Of a stretch of DNA of 64,000 bases, positions 34,650 to 45,130 are shown one piece after another. Numbering within the stretch: the first letter of the stretch is position 1; the number at the start of each line of letters is the position of its first letter. Where the stretch lies: positions 64,298,249 to 64,362,248 of the forward strand of contig ML679961.1 in the NCBI GenBank assembly GCA_007922225.1, in the 5' to 3' direction. This DNA is from Emydura subglobosa (taxonomy: Eukaryota; Chordata; Testudines; Chelidae). Made by a program: the position numbers and the translations under genes. The notes under the pieces were generated by a model. It was not told the origin of the DNA and did no database searches. It worked only from the letters and a program-made list of their open reading frames with translations.

Positions 34650-35390
34650 GGGGCATGTCCATGGAAGAGGTGATCCACCTGTTGGTGTCAGGCCAGCCAC
34701 AGCAGGGGGCTGCTATGCAGCACAGAAGATGACAGTGACCAGGCCTTGCTATTGCAATTAATGGAGAACCTGCAGAGGTAACAAGGGACCCATTCTGCAG
34801 CGCAGCAATGGTGGCAGGGACCAGGGGAGCAAGGAAACAACACCTGAGAACTCAGTTGGTGACAGAACTGGTGGTTGGTTGGCTCTGAGCTTGGCAAAGC
34901 TCAGACCAGAAGATGACCCTGAGGCCTTCCTCCAGACTTTTGAGCAGGTAGCAAAGGCAAAGACTGGAAAGAGCCAACTTGGGTGGTGCACCTAACACCA
35001 TTCTTGCAAGTGAGGCACAGGTGGCTTACTAGGCGGTAAGCAATGAACAGGTGAGTTCCTACCCTGTGGTGAAGCCAGCCATCTTGAATTGGCTAGAGCG
35101 GACATTGGAAACCGATAGGCACAAGTTCCATACAGAATCATTCTCACGAGGGGTACAACTACGGGTAATGGAGCAGACGCTATGGGACCGGGTGATGCAC
35201 TGGCTTTGTCCAGAGACCAGCTTGGTGGAGAAGCTCCTAGCTCAGGTAGTTCTAGACCAATTCCTGGAGGTCCTACCAGGGGGGGGGCGCAGAGCTGGGT
35301 GAGGCATTTCCAGACGGCGTCAGTGCGGGAAGCAGTCAAGTGAGCTGAGGCCTACTTTGAGGCCAAAGGCAAGGAGTGGTCCAGACTGAC
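34650..35390 (+). pseudogene. Gypsy Gag remnant with SCAN-like domain
   Basis: Gag packages element RNA; here it is split over several frames. LRPEDDPEAFLQTFEQVA (34900-34953) matches the acidic lead-in of Gmr1-type Gag. After a frameshift the frame at 35051-35302 reads SSYPVVKPAILNWLE, SRGVQLRVMEQTLWDRV, HWLCPETS and LLAQVVLDQFLEVLP. The last block is the core of the SCAN domain, an alpha-helical dimerisation fold (family form LLVLEQFLTILP). A second shift at the G run near 35280 leads to SWVRHFQTASVREAVK, the family continuation. Vertebrate SCAN zinc-finger proteins took their domain from such Gag proteins. At least two frameshifts and several stops are present. Confidence 0.8.
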
Positions 35391-35397
35391 TGATAAA

Positions 35398-35946
35398 TTG
35401 AGAGAGGTTCACCAAGAAGTGGCCCAGGGAAGCTCGCATGGGGGAAAAGCCCCAAGGCTTCTAGACTCAGGGAGCACACCACAACAGCAAGAGGTTCAGG
35501 GACCCTTGCAGCCTATGGGAGATACTAGTAGGAAGGAGCTAGGAGACCCAGTAGTCTGCTACAGGTGGGGCCAGTCCAGGCATATTAAAAGGAACTGCCC
35601 AGTAATGGAATATGACTACTTAAGCTGTTGTTATAGTGGGACCAATCGGTGGGGGTCTACTCCAGAGATCAGTGTGGCCCCACCATGGGTAGTGACAGTC
35701 AGGCTGGGAGGAATCATAGTTATGAGTCTGGTAGACTCAGGGTGTGGGTACACCTTGGTGAAGGAAGACCAGGTGAGGGCAACTGGCCTGGGCCAACACT
35801 TCCCAGTACCTGTGTCCTGTATACATAGGGAGACTCACGTTTATCCCACGGCAGAAGTTGAGCTGGAGGGACAGGGCCGGAAAGCTCGATTCCATGTTGG
35901 CATGGTCAAGAACCTGCCGTGGCCTGTAATCTTGGGAAGAGGTTAG
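35398..35946 (+). pseudogene. Gypsy Gag zinc knuckle and aspartic protease remnant
   Basis: The 182-codon open frame begins in the Gag tail. CYRWGQSRHIKRNC (residues about 55-68) is a zinc knuckle (CX2CX4HX4C) whose second Cys is changed to Trp. The protease follows: LVDSGCGYTLV (residues about 111-121) holds the catalytic Asp in the DSG motif, and WPVILGRG at the end fits the conserved hydrophobic-G segment of retropepsins. The enzyme would cut the Gag-Pol precursor. The frame ends at 35946, and no reverse transcriptase follows. Confidence 0.75.
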
Positions 35947-37003
35947 GTGGACTACTCAGCCCTCATGCAGGAAAGACAGGACGACTCAGGACTTAAAGGG
36001 TGCAGGCCCAGCTAGGAAAGAAAGTAGAGGGGCTGGGAGCCAGGGTAAGGAGACCCCAGAAAAGAACCCAGAAGCAAGACCAGAATGTCCAAGACATGAG
36101 GGATCTGCTAAGGAAGTGCCAACAAGAGTTGGATAAGGCCAACATCTCCCAAGGGAAAGTTATCCAGAAGGTCTGGGTTGAGCAGGAGTTGTTCCGGGTA
36201 TAGGTGGAAAGCCAAAGGGCAGAAGAAACAATGCTTGGCTTTGCAGTAAGCATTGGCCCAGAGGGAGAAGACTCAGAGGGCCCAGCAGGATACCATAGAG
36301 ACCCAGACAGAGACCTGAGCCCAGCAGGGTACTATAGGAACCTAGACGGAACCCCGGGTGCAGCAGGGTACCGTGAGAATTCAGTTTAAAAGACCCAGTG
36401 TGCTAACAAGCATGGAGGCCCAGACAGAATTGCCCCAGCAGACAGAGGTGGAAGAGAAGGGTCGGGATAGAGAACAGAACCTTAGGATAGGGAAGGGACT
36501 AGCATAGGCTGGCTTTTTGAGCTCCCTCTTAAAGGACTGGAGGCAGCAGAAAGGGAACTGCAGTATCAAGTTCAAGATCACAGAAGATCTCCAGTTCACT
36601 GAGGATGAAAAAATAGTGTTTACTCCACACAGTTTGATTATGAGATACTGACAGAAGCCAGTCTTACAGAGACCCTGAAATCCTGGAGAAGAAAGTGTGT
36701 CAAGAGACCATGAACAGGTTCTCTAAGTAAGAAAGACATGGGAGAGACCAGGGCAAAGACTGGGCAGAGGCTTTCTGGACAGAGAGGTCTGGTGGAGAGA
36801 GAGAGAGTCCTGAATGAAAGGGGTATTGATTAAGACAAGCTCTCAAGGTGAAGAGAGAAAAGGACACTGGTAGATTGGGACACAGAAACTATTACTATTA
36901 GCCCTCCAGACAAAGGTCTAGGAGGGAGAAAACCCTGCTAGAGCAGGACAAAAGATATGGTAAAAAAGAGATTACCCTCTAGATTTAGTATCCCAATCCT
37001 GTT
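35947..37003 (+). other. Gypsy internal region after protease, deleted pol
   Basis: A 67-codon frame (36000-36203) has a helical, charged segment (QNVQDMRDLLRKCQQELDKA), probably coiled coil. From 36285 to 36380 an imperfect 42-base repeat encodes GYHRDPDRDLSPAGYYRNLD-type units. Reverse transcriptase motifs (YVDD, LPQG) are absent, and the rest up to the polypurine tract is non-coding. Confidence 0.55.
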
Positions 37004-37017
37004 GGAAGAGGGAGGGG
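37003..37017 (+). other. Polypurine tract
   Basis: GGAAGAGGGAGGGG lies directly before the 3' LTR start TGTGATAGGG. Polypurine tracts resist RNase H and prime plus-strand DNA, so position and composition fit. Confidence 0.75.
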
Positions 37018-37594
37018 TGTGATAGGGTGGACTAGGCTCAGGGGCCCTTTCTGGAGGCCTCAGGGTCTTGTCACACCCATCCCAGGAAAGGAGCAGTACA
37101 GGAGTCTTCCAAGCAGCTTAGAGTGGCTGCAGGGGAAGCAGCCAACCAGGGTCCAGAAAGGCCATATAAAAAGGAGCTTCAGAGCCAGAGACAGTCAGTT
37201 CTTTGCTGGAGCCAGAAAAGTATATATAGTGCTCCTGGCTGGCCAAAGGGGACTGCAGCACCATAGATAGCTCAATACTGGAAAAGCTCCTGGCTGGCTG
37301 CTGGGCCTGAACTTAGATGAGCCCTGAGGTAAGGGTGAAGCTTTGGCGAAGGTTGGGGCTTTGGAGGAAGTGGTCCAGGGTATTGAAGGCAGTTTAGCTA
37401 AGGGGACATGACAGCGTGTGGCTGCCCTTCTTAGGGCTGGGACCTGGAGTAGTGGGCAGGCCCAGGTCCCCCCCATAAGCCACTGGGGAAGTGGGCCTAC
37501 AGTTAACTGTGACACCCCCAGCCAGGACTGTCTAAAGACCACAGACACAGCTGACCAGAAAGGGTGCTCAAGAGGTGCGTGCCACGCCATTACA
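37018..37594 (+). repeat. Gypsy 3' LTR
   Basis: The 577-bp LTR begins TGTGATAGGGTGGACTAGG, has CATATAAAAAGGAGC (37163-37177) and the shared block GGACCTGGAGTAGTGGGCAG, and ends CACGCCATTACA. It aligns with the 5' LTR through most of its length, apart from a deletion of about 130 bases and an extra stretch of some 25 bases near the start. Many single differences point to an old insertion. Confidence 0.85.
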
Positions 37595-38220
37595 GGCAGA
37601 AAGATACCAGCAATATGCTCTCAAAGTCAGAAGCTAATGATTAACCCAAAGGATAGGACAGAAAGTTAATGGTCTCGTAGGGCCTGATTTATGTATGCTC
37701 TGTAAAATGGCGCTACTTCTGCATCCATTACCTCTCCCGCCCCCACCGTCGTGCCTTGCTCACAGAGGATAATAGTTGCTGCTGCTGCCAACTAACATAG
37801 TCAGTCCTTAAGTGCAAGTGGTGGAGGTTTGTATTGCAGTGCTGAAGCCCTAGGGCTCAAAGCTTGCTGATGACCCAGCTGGCACATGATAGCATTTGTA
37901 TTTTCTTTAAAAGAAACCTAGGCAATTACATTTTAAAAACCCCAGCCCTACTTTCCTGGCTCCCAGTGCTTTGCTCAGACCACATTTGCCTCTGCAGAGG
38001 CAACAAGAGATCTTCCTCAGCAGAAATGTATTTGCACAGCACAATGGACTGCTCATAAAAAAACATCTGCATTTGAGACTCCCAAAGTGCGGTGACCTCA
38101 ACTGACATAGTCCGTGCACTATGGAGAAGGCAATGTAATAGCAATTTTATATCCTAGCATTAACCTACTTTATACAGTTCCCACCAAGCAGCCTTTAAAC
38201 ATGCTACAGTTCCACATGGG
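37595..38220. other. No recognised feature
   Basis: Intronic sequence between the Gypsy element and the second CR1. Confidence 0.4.
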
Positions 38221-38224
38221 AAAT

Positions 38225-39695
38225 TATTAAATTGGAGAAGATGGGGATTAATATGAGAATTGAAAAGTGGATAAAGAACTGGTCAAAGGGGAGACTACAA
38301 CAGATCATACAGAAAAGTGAACTGCAAGGCTTGAGGGAGGTTACTAATGGAGTTCCTCAGGGATCAGTCTTGGGACCAATCTTATTTAACATTTTCATTC
38401 ATGACCTTGGCATGAAAAGTGGGAGTGTACCAATAAAATTTGCAGATGACACAAAGCTGGGAGGTATTTCCAATACAAAGCAGAACTGGAATATCACACA
38501 AGATGATCTGGTGGACCTTAAACTGAATTAATAGAAATGTAATGAAATGTAAAAGAATGAAGTGCAAGGTCATGCACTTAGGGATTAACAACAAAAATTT
38601 TTGCTATAAGCTAGAGACTTATCAGTTCAAAGCGACCAAGGAGTAAAGTGACTTGGGTGTACTCGATCACAAGAGAACTATGAGCCCCCAATGTGATGCA
38701 GCTGTGAAAAAAGCTAATGCAACCCTAGGATGCATCAGGAGAGGTGTTTCCAGTAGACATTAGGAAGTGTTGTTAGTGCCATTATACAAAGCACTGGTCA
38801 CACCTCCTCTGGAATAGTGTGTGCAGTTCTGGTCTCCCATGTTTAAGGAAGATTAATTCAAACTGGAACAGGTGCAGGGAAAGCCTACTAGGCTGATCAG
38901 AGGAATAGAAAACCTACCTTACAAGAAGAGACTCCAGGAGCTTGGCTTGTTTAGCTTAACCAAATGAAAGCTGAAGGGAGAGATGATTGCTTTCTATAAA
39001 TACATCAGAGGGATAAATATCAGGGAGGGAGAGGAGTTATTTAAAGTTAAGTGCCAACGTTGGTACGTTGGTACGAGAACAAATAAAACTGGCCATCAGC
39101 AAGTTTAGACTCACATGAAATAAAATGAAGGTTTCTGATCATCAGAGGAGTGAAGTTCTGGAAGTTTTCCAAGGGAAGCAATGGGGGCAAAAAACCTAAC
39201 TTGTTTTAACACTGAGCTTGATAAGTTTAGAGGGAATGGTATGATGAGATGGGCCACATGCCATTGTAGGCAATCTGCGACTGCTAGTAGCAAATATCCA
39301 CAATGGCCAGAGATGGGGCACTAGATGGGGAGAGCTCTCTGTTACTACAGAGAATTCTTTCCCAGGTGCCTGGCTGGTGGGTCTTGCCACCATGCTCAGG
39401 ATCCAACTGATTGCCATTTTGGGGGTTGGGAAGGAATTTTCCCCCTGGTCAGATTGGCAGAAACTTTGGAGGATTTTTGCCTTCTTCTGCAGCCTGAGGC
39501 ATGGGTTACTGACTGGTTTAAACTAGAGTAAATGGTGGATTCTCTAACTTGATTCGAGGACTTCAGTAACTCAGCCAGAGGTTAGAGATCTATCACAGGA
39601 CTGGTTGGGTGAGGTTCTATAGCCTGTGATGTGCAGGAAATCAGACTAGATAATCACAATGATCCCTTCTGGCCTTAAAGTCTGAGTCTTTGGGG
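38225..39695 (+). mobile_element. CR1 LINE, older subfamily, 5'-truncated
   Basis: The copy starts in the reverse transcriptase and runs to the 3' end (GGAAATCAGACTAGATAATC, GATCCCTTCTGGCCTTAAAG). The first 100 codons are open: [19 protein letters not shown] and [10 protein letters not shown] (active site) are intact. After 38531 stops and shifts accumulate, although family blocks such as CTAGGATGCATCAGGAGAGG can still be seen. The tail lacks the ATTCTATG units of the younger CR1 at 17 kb and belongs with the fragments at 21235 and 27425. Confidence 0.85.
38232..38531 (+). pseudogene. CR1 reverse transcriptase fragment
   Basis: The 99-codon open piece carries the [20 protein letters not shown] block (residues about 39-58) and the catalytic FADD (about 70-73) of CR1 reverse transcriptase. 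The endonuclease, motif A and the C-terminal part are missing from the frame. Confidence 0.85.
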
Positions 39696-40404
39696 AAGAC
39701 ATATTTGGAAACTAAGCTCAGAGGACCCCAAACAATGCTATTGCTCCATACCTGGCACCAAGTTCCCTGGCAAGCTATTTGGCACCCTTATATGCTTATG
39801 TTTATTTTTTTAAAGACCAAAATACTGAACAGACAGCTCTTTATTCTACTACCTGTGTTTTGGAGGGTGTGGAGGTTACCCCTGCCAGGTTCATCAACAT
39901 TCTAGGGACCACCTCCTCCCAGCATTACAGGGGGCGTCTCTACCAGATGCACCAACATTCTGGGGTTCAGTATTCTAGGGAAGGTTTCAGATGGCTTTCC
40001 CAGCTGTGTTAATGTTTTTCAGCACTGAGTCCTCTCTACACTGTCAGCACTCCAGTCTCTTAAACAAACCACAGATTTTAAATAGGTAGGCTGGGAAGAG
40101 TGAGGGGTCCAGGGGACTGACAATGCTTATAATGTTTCACATTCTAGGCAGCAAGTTCAAAACTGGCTCCAAGGTGGTAGTGAGCCATGCTGTTGTCATC
40201 CAATGGCCACGTGGAGGGGTTGTTGGCTCAGTCAAGTTCCTTGTATACAAATTATCTTTAATCACAACACACACCAGCATAACTCATACCTTCTCTGTCA
40301 GTCTCAGCAGAGTCAGGCCATATCCTGGATTCCCAGCAAGGACATTCTGGCCAAAGACCTATTTCAAATAGGTCATAAGAACCAAGTGACAAGAAGTTGC
40401 ATGG
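39696..40404. other. No recognised feature
   Basis: Intronic sequence. Possibly part belongs to the L1-Tx1 copy that follows, but no match to that family was recognised before 40405. Confidence 0.35.
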
Positions 40405-40870
40405 CACACAAGACACACTGCCCCACGAAGTCGTGGGATCTCCTCGTCAACCTCCTCCTAGCCCTGGCCAAACTGGCCATCTACAAGACCAGGGAGAGGA
40501 GGTTGGCCAGGGGGGTGCTCTGCGACTGTGGGGCCTACTTCCATTCCCTTGTGTATTCACGCATCCAGGCAGAGTTCCTCTGAGCAGCGTCCACTGGCTC
40601 CCTTGACACCTTCTGGGAGCAGTGGGCGCTGTCCAGGGTTCTCTGCTCGGTGTCCCCTTCTGGCTCCCTTCGTTTAAACCTGTGACCCTCACGTCCCTTC
40701 CTGTTTTTTCTTCATTAGTTGTCTCAAGTAATCAGTTGCATTCCAGGCTCAGTGGCTCCTCCCCTTAGGCTGGGGGAGGGGCCTTTAGCAGTGGGCGGGC
40801 TGGTGCCCGCCTACTTCCTGGTTTGCAAATAGATGTACTCTCCTGCTGCCCTCTGCCCTTGTTATATAAC
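40405..40870 (+). mobile_element. L1-Tx1-like LINE, C-terminal and 3' end fragment
   Basis: The frame reads KSWDLLVNLLLALAKLAIYK, TRERRLARG and VYSRIQAEFL, a stop at 40581, then STGSLDTFWEQWALSRVLC and SVSPSGSLRL up to 40684. The pattern (NLLLALAKLAIYKTR..., R...EF, FWEQWALSRVLC) is the C-terminal end of Tx1-type L1 proteins of fish, amphibians and reptiles. The remaining part, to about 40870, would be its 3' untranslated region. The endonuclease and reverse transcriptase were lost by 5' truncation. The family call is from memory. Confidence 0.55.
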
Positions 40871-42299
40871 AATACATAAATGTAGGCTGTTTACTCAATC
40901 AAATTCTGAGTAACTGCATTCACCCCATAACAACCAATCCCATTTCATTAGATAGGTCAGTAGCTACGTCCTCTCTGGAGCTAAAAGAAGAAGCAGCCCT
41001 TTGACCTGCAATGTTTTTAATCTATAGGTCAAACTGCCTGTCACTTACTTTATATGTATCACTCAATACAGCAGTAACACCGAAGCAGTGAAACCAGGTC
41101 CCTGTGAATTATCACTTGGGGAACAGGATTTACAAATAAATGTTTTCTTTTATTTAAATACACACGAGGAAGCAGATAAAGGGATCAGGGAAGTGATTGC
41201 CATTAAAACATCATTGTAACAGAACAATAATATTGTAATCCAAACACTCACACGTACATACACATTTATCCCTATCCCAAATATTTTAATACATACAAAA
41301 TAATTAAAAAACTATAAAAGTTAGGATCTTCAGTATAAGACATAACATCAAAAGAAACAAACAAACAAAAATAAGGAAAAAGGGGTGGGAAACACCCCTA
41401 GCATATTACTTGACCTAGTTTATAATGTATCTACAGCTGTTCAGCTATTCAATGGTTCCGATGGAGGAACATTCAGACAACCTTTTTCTTTAAGGAAATA
41501 GCCTTTCATGCAATAGTACATCCTACAAAAGTGACTGCTGAAGGAAACTTTGTAGAAAGGAGAATTAATTTAAAATGGGGGGGTTGCTAGTGCTTTATAT
41601 TACACCTTTTTAGCGTGTATGGTTAGTGTGAGTTTATATATGAATTTCCTGAGTTTCTAACATTTTTTGTCGGAGAAGAGGGGTGTTAAACATAATATGT
41701 TGTTACTGTAAAGGGCAACATATTCTTAAACGTAACTACCTTAAAGTTTTCGTCTGGGAATTTCCTTAGATTTTATTAAATTGAAGAAAAACGTTATTTG
41801 TCATGATCACGTAACAAAGTTAGCTGAATGAATTTTGCTTAAGTTTCAGTGAGGTCTTTATTTTATCACTAGCAGTTATGTGGATTATGAGCTGTGCAAG
41901 TTAAGATACCAAAATTTATAACTCCCCTAAAGCCTCAGCTGTGGTTCTGAGGGCAGTGGCAAGCTTGCACTCTCAATGTTAGCAAAACCATATTTAAGGC
42001 CTTATGGAAGATACATGCTTCACCAGCATAACATACTGAGTTTGTTTCTCCTATGAGCGTCACATTTCAGGCCTCCTAAAGCTATAAACTACCAACATAG
42101 CCACAGGGTTCCTGGCAGGTACAAGTTCTGTTGGCATGGTGCCAACAGGGCTTATACCTTTTTCCAAAGAGTTTAGGGTTAAAAGGCTCAAAGATGTCAC
42201 ATAGTTCACCCAAAGAAGTCAAGAAAACACTTCAAATTCCAGTCAGGAAGAAGCCCTTTGTTACAGAAAGGATGGTCATGTAGCATATGCACAAAACTC
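40871..42299. other. No recognised feature
   Basis: AT-rich intronic sequence with short A-rich and CA-rich patches (41330-41390). I see no exon or classifiable repeat. Confidence 0.4.
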
Positions 42300-42560
42300 G
42301 AAGTCAGATCTAAGCTGCATTCCCAGTTCTGCCACAGCATTGCTGGTTTCACCTTGGACAATTTTCTTCACCTCTAGATGTCTCAATTTCCCCATCAGTA
42401 AAAGAGGAGCAGTAATATTGATCTACCCCTGTTGCCAGGGTTTAAATCGTTAATGTTTGTACAGCACTTTGGCCCCATTCAGGAAAACACCTCAGCACAA
42501 GCTGCCCTGAAGGGAGATACTTTCCATCTGAAGATCTCAAAGGGCTCAATTTAGGAAAGT
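42300..42560 (-). repeat. MIR-type SINE, minus orientation
   Basis: Read in plus, ATGTCTCAATTTCCCCATCA, GTAAAAGAGGAGCAGTAATA and TTGTACAGCACTTTGGCC are the reverse of the MIR core and flank (usual reverse form: CTCAGTTTCCCCATCTGTAAAATGGGGATAATA). Confidence 0.7.
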
Positions 42561-43204
42561 GCTAACAAAGTATAAACTTAAATAGTAAATCCTCCTATTA
42601 TCTTTATTCTTACCAACCTCTCTCTCTAAATATACTGCAATACCAACTTTTCACTCAATTCCCTACCTCCTCAGATCTCACATCCACCCCAGTTTTGGTC
42701 AACAGTGCACTCATGTGAGCGAGGGAAACTGAAGACTCCCCATTTACCTAAGCAGAAAGCAGCAGCACTGGGGAAGGTTAGCGAACTGATAAACAGTTCA
42801 GTTTGCTCCAATTGAGCCTCCTGCTCTCTATGTAAACAGAGAAGAGCAACAGCAGATTAATGGGATTAAATTGAGCAAAGGACAATTTTAGCTAAAGATC
42901 AGGAAAATATTCCGGACAGTGAAATTTACTGGACTTTGGAATAACTTCATGAAGGAAGCTCCATTGCCTGAGACATAGAATTCTATATTGGAAATAGCAC
43001 TAGCAACCAACCCTACATTGGCCCCTGTGTGAGGCACTAAGTGACCCAAAATGAGAGGGGATGAGCCGAAGCTGAAGGTAGAAAGCATATTGAACAGTAA
43101 CTCCATCCACCAGGCACAATCACTCTTCTTTCTCCAGCACCCTTCCCCTGGCCTTCTGTGTAGGTGGGGCGCAGCAGCCCTGGGACCGCTGCAGGCCCCA
43201 CATC
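42561..43204. other. No recognised feature
   Basis: Intronic sequence. A short purine-rich piece and the frame at 42888-43106 (minus) show no motif. Confidence 0.35.
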
Positions 43205-43319
43205 CAGTGCGGGTAAATTTTTTCTGAAAAATGGTTTATTTACACACACACACAAATGCAATTTTGGTTACCCCAGAACTATTTGCAGATTTGACACAAA
43301 TTCGTCAAATAGTTTTGGC

Positions 43320-43356
43320 CAAATTTATTTTTTTTTTGGGGGGGGGGGGGGGGGCG
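43320..43356 (+). repeat. T then G homopolymer tract
   Basis: A run of T is followed by a run of about eighteen G. The two runs are likely to differ in length between molecules, and the assembled length may be unreliable. Confidence 0.8.
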
Positions 43357-43429
43357 ACTTACATGCCATTAACAAAACAGCCAGAGGAGAAGCAGCCATC
43401 TTTATAGCCTTGAGCCCAGCCATTGGAGC

Positions 43430-43720
43430 ACACGCCTGGTATGCTGAAAAGCAGTCAGATAGAGAAGGGCTCTGAATTTGGGTCTTCCACAGTGCAGGTG
43501 AGTGCCCTAACAACTGGGCTATGAGATTCCCTGGTCGTGGACTCTCTCAGTTCCTCTTGTTGAAGCTGTTCCACTTTTTATAAGTAACTGGTCGTTGGAG
43601 CATGGACTTCAATCTCCTGTATCCTAGGTGAGTGCCCGAACTGCCAGGCTGTAGAGTCACTCTCACTCTTCCCTGGCCCAATGACTATTTGTCATTCATA
43701 GTGAGAGAAACCACAACAAC
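43430..43720. repeat. SINE-like unit, two related halves
   Basis: GTGCAGGTGAGTGCCCTAAC, AACTGGGCTATGAGATTC (43490-43532) and CCTAGGTGAGTGCCCGAACT, GCCAGGCTGTAGAGTC (43624-43660) are two copies of one motif. The CTAACnACTGGGCTA word resembles the tRNA-derived end of amniote SINEs. Between them is CCTCTTGTTGAAGCTGTTCC. Family name unknown to me. Confidence 0.45.
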
Positions 43721-43724
43721 CGTC

Positions 43725-43860
43725 ATAACCCCAGGAGATTCAAGCTTAATAGCTTGTCTCTTCCATCAACAGAAGTTGAGCCAATGAAGATATTATCTCA
43801 CCCACCTGGTCTCTCTAATATCCTGGGAACAACATGGATACAACACTGAAAATAAAAGTT
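43725..43860. mobile_element. Foldback repeat family, copy 2
   Basis: AGCTTGTCTCTTCCATCAAC, AGAAGTTGAGCCAATGAAGA, TATTATCTCACCCACCTGGT and CTCTAATATCCTGGGAACAA parallel the words at 23440-23570. It lacks the left arm seen there. Confidence 0.55.
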
Positions 43861-43937
43861 GGTTCTGTTCTGCACTTCTTGTAACTTATGAGGACAGCCC
43901 ATATAACTTAGATGAGACTAAACTTATACTTCACTAT

Positions 43938-45130
43938 TGTAGTGAGGGGGTGTGGCCTCCCTCCCAGACTGCTAGGGAGAACCAGACCGGGCCGGTGGGG
44001 GCAGAGCTACAGCCTGCCTGTCTACCAACCCGGAAGCGAGGGGGCAGGGCAGGAAGTACAAAGGAGAGGCCCAGGAGCTCAGTTGGCAGCCAGCTCCCGG
44101 AGAGGAAGGATGTCCTTCCTGGCCCTCCAGGGCTGCCTGTGGCCTGGTACCTAAATGAGCTGACCGAGACCAGGTACCCAGGGAAGCGGACCAGGGCCGG
44201 CATCCGGGAGCAGGCGAAGGAGCAGCGTGAGGCCTGGGGCCCCGCGGTATCCCCGGATCTCCCCACCCCGTCTGACCAGGGGATTGCGAGGGGCTAGGAC
44301 TTGGAGGAGTTGCCCGACACCGACGTGAAGGAGGTGGCCCTACAGGGGCCAGACTTGGAGGATCTGCCCCTGGAAGGGCGATAGGACGATGGTGAGGCGT
44401 GGGCCCTGACTGGACCCGACCTGGAGGAGCTACCCCCCGCTGACGGCCCCGAAGAGCTGCCCGACCTGCCACCCCCCGACAAGATCGAGGGGTTCTACAA
44501 TCTGCTTCTGGGCACCGACCCCGACGAGGGTGACTGGACACCAGAACCCCAGGTATCTGAGGGATGGGGAGAGGAAGCAGCCCAGGGGAGGGGCCACACG
44601 GTCCAGGAACGGGGGAGCCGGACAGCAAGTCAGCGTGTTGCGGTTGGGACCCCTCTGACCCTGCAGCTTACCCTGCAGACCCCGCGGCATACCCCTCAGC
44701 TACAGCTAGAGACCTGGGCTGGGACGCAGTGGAGTTGGGTGAGCCTATGTCCCCCTTCCCCGACCGCACCGGTAACCCTTAGACTATTTTGTTGCCCCAC
44801 CTGGGGCCTTTCAACGGTGTGCTACCCTGCCTGGGGAGCTAGACTGCCCGCCGCTCTGGCGGGTGCCTACAGACGGCTTACTGAGACCTTGAACTAAGTA
44901 AAGCTCGGGGACTGTTCCCCCAGCCCCCGAGCTGGGACTACCCCTGCTGAGGCAGGGTAGTGAGGGGGGGAGGCCTCCCTCCCAGACTGCCGGGGGGGGG
45001 GGGGCCGGCCCACCCCACACCCAACAAAAACAAAATTTGTTGGTGGGGTGTTTTTTTTTTTAAAAACTCCCCCCCCCCCCCCCCAATGCTTTGTTCCAAC
45101 TGCTCAATAAAGAATTCTTTGATTTAATGA
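43938..45130 (+). mobile_element. GC-rich LTR-like element (family of 61058-62100)
   Basis: It starts TGTAGTGAGGGGGTGTGGCC. The same start word, with CCTCCCTCCCAGACTGC, recurs at 44957. A polyadenylation-type signal CAATAAAGAATTC follows near 45104. The block GGCTGGGACGCAGTGGAGTT, GGTGAGCCTATGTCCCCC (about 44719-44757) is the one shared by the Gypsy LTRs of this window. Repeated acidic codons (DLEELP, DLEDLP, DLEELP) occur in one plus frame at 44300-44430 but that frame is stopped. The C and G runs near 44990-45085 look unstable. Whether this is one long LTR or two overlapping ones is uncertain. Confidence 0.5.

Larger units (their letters stand above)
33928..37594 (+). mobile_element. Gypsy LTR retrotransposon of Gmr1 type, internally deleted
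   Basis: The 3.67-kb element has two related LTRs (33928-34602 and 37018-37594), a tRNA primer site just inside the first, a polypurine tract just before the second, and gag and protease relics in between. Reverse transcriptase, RNase H and integrase are missing: only about 1 kb lies between protease and 3' LTR. The flanks GACAG (33923-33927) and GGCAG (37595-37599) could be a 5-bp target duplication with one change. The Gag has a SCAN-like domain, which is known for Gmr1-like Gypsy elements. Confidence 0.85.

Noticed and set aside
34900..35302. Host SCAN zinc-finger gene
   Set aside because: No zinc-finger array follows. Instead there are a zinc knuckle, a protease and flanking LTRs, so it is Gypsy Gag.
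43430..43720. tRNA gene suggested by CTAACnACTGGGCTA words
   Set aside because: No cloverleaf can be drawn; the words belong to a SINE-like repeat present twice.
43972..44628. 218-codon Pro/Ser/Arg-rich minus-strand frame
   Set aside because: High GC removes stops by chance. The product is low complexity and the region is an LTR-like repeat.
43938..45000. CpG- and GC-rich stretch as a promoter or exon 1 of GALNT16
   Set aside because: The same words recur at 61058-62100 and in the Gypsy LTRs, so the composition comes from a repeat. No reading on the minus strand resembles a GALNT16 membrane anchor.
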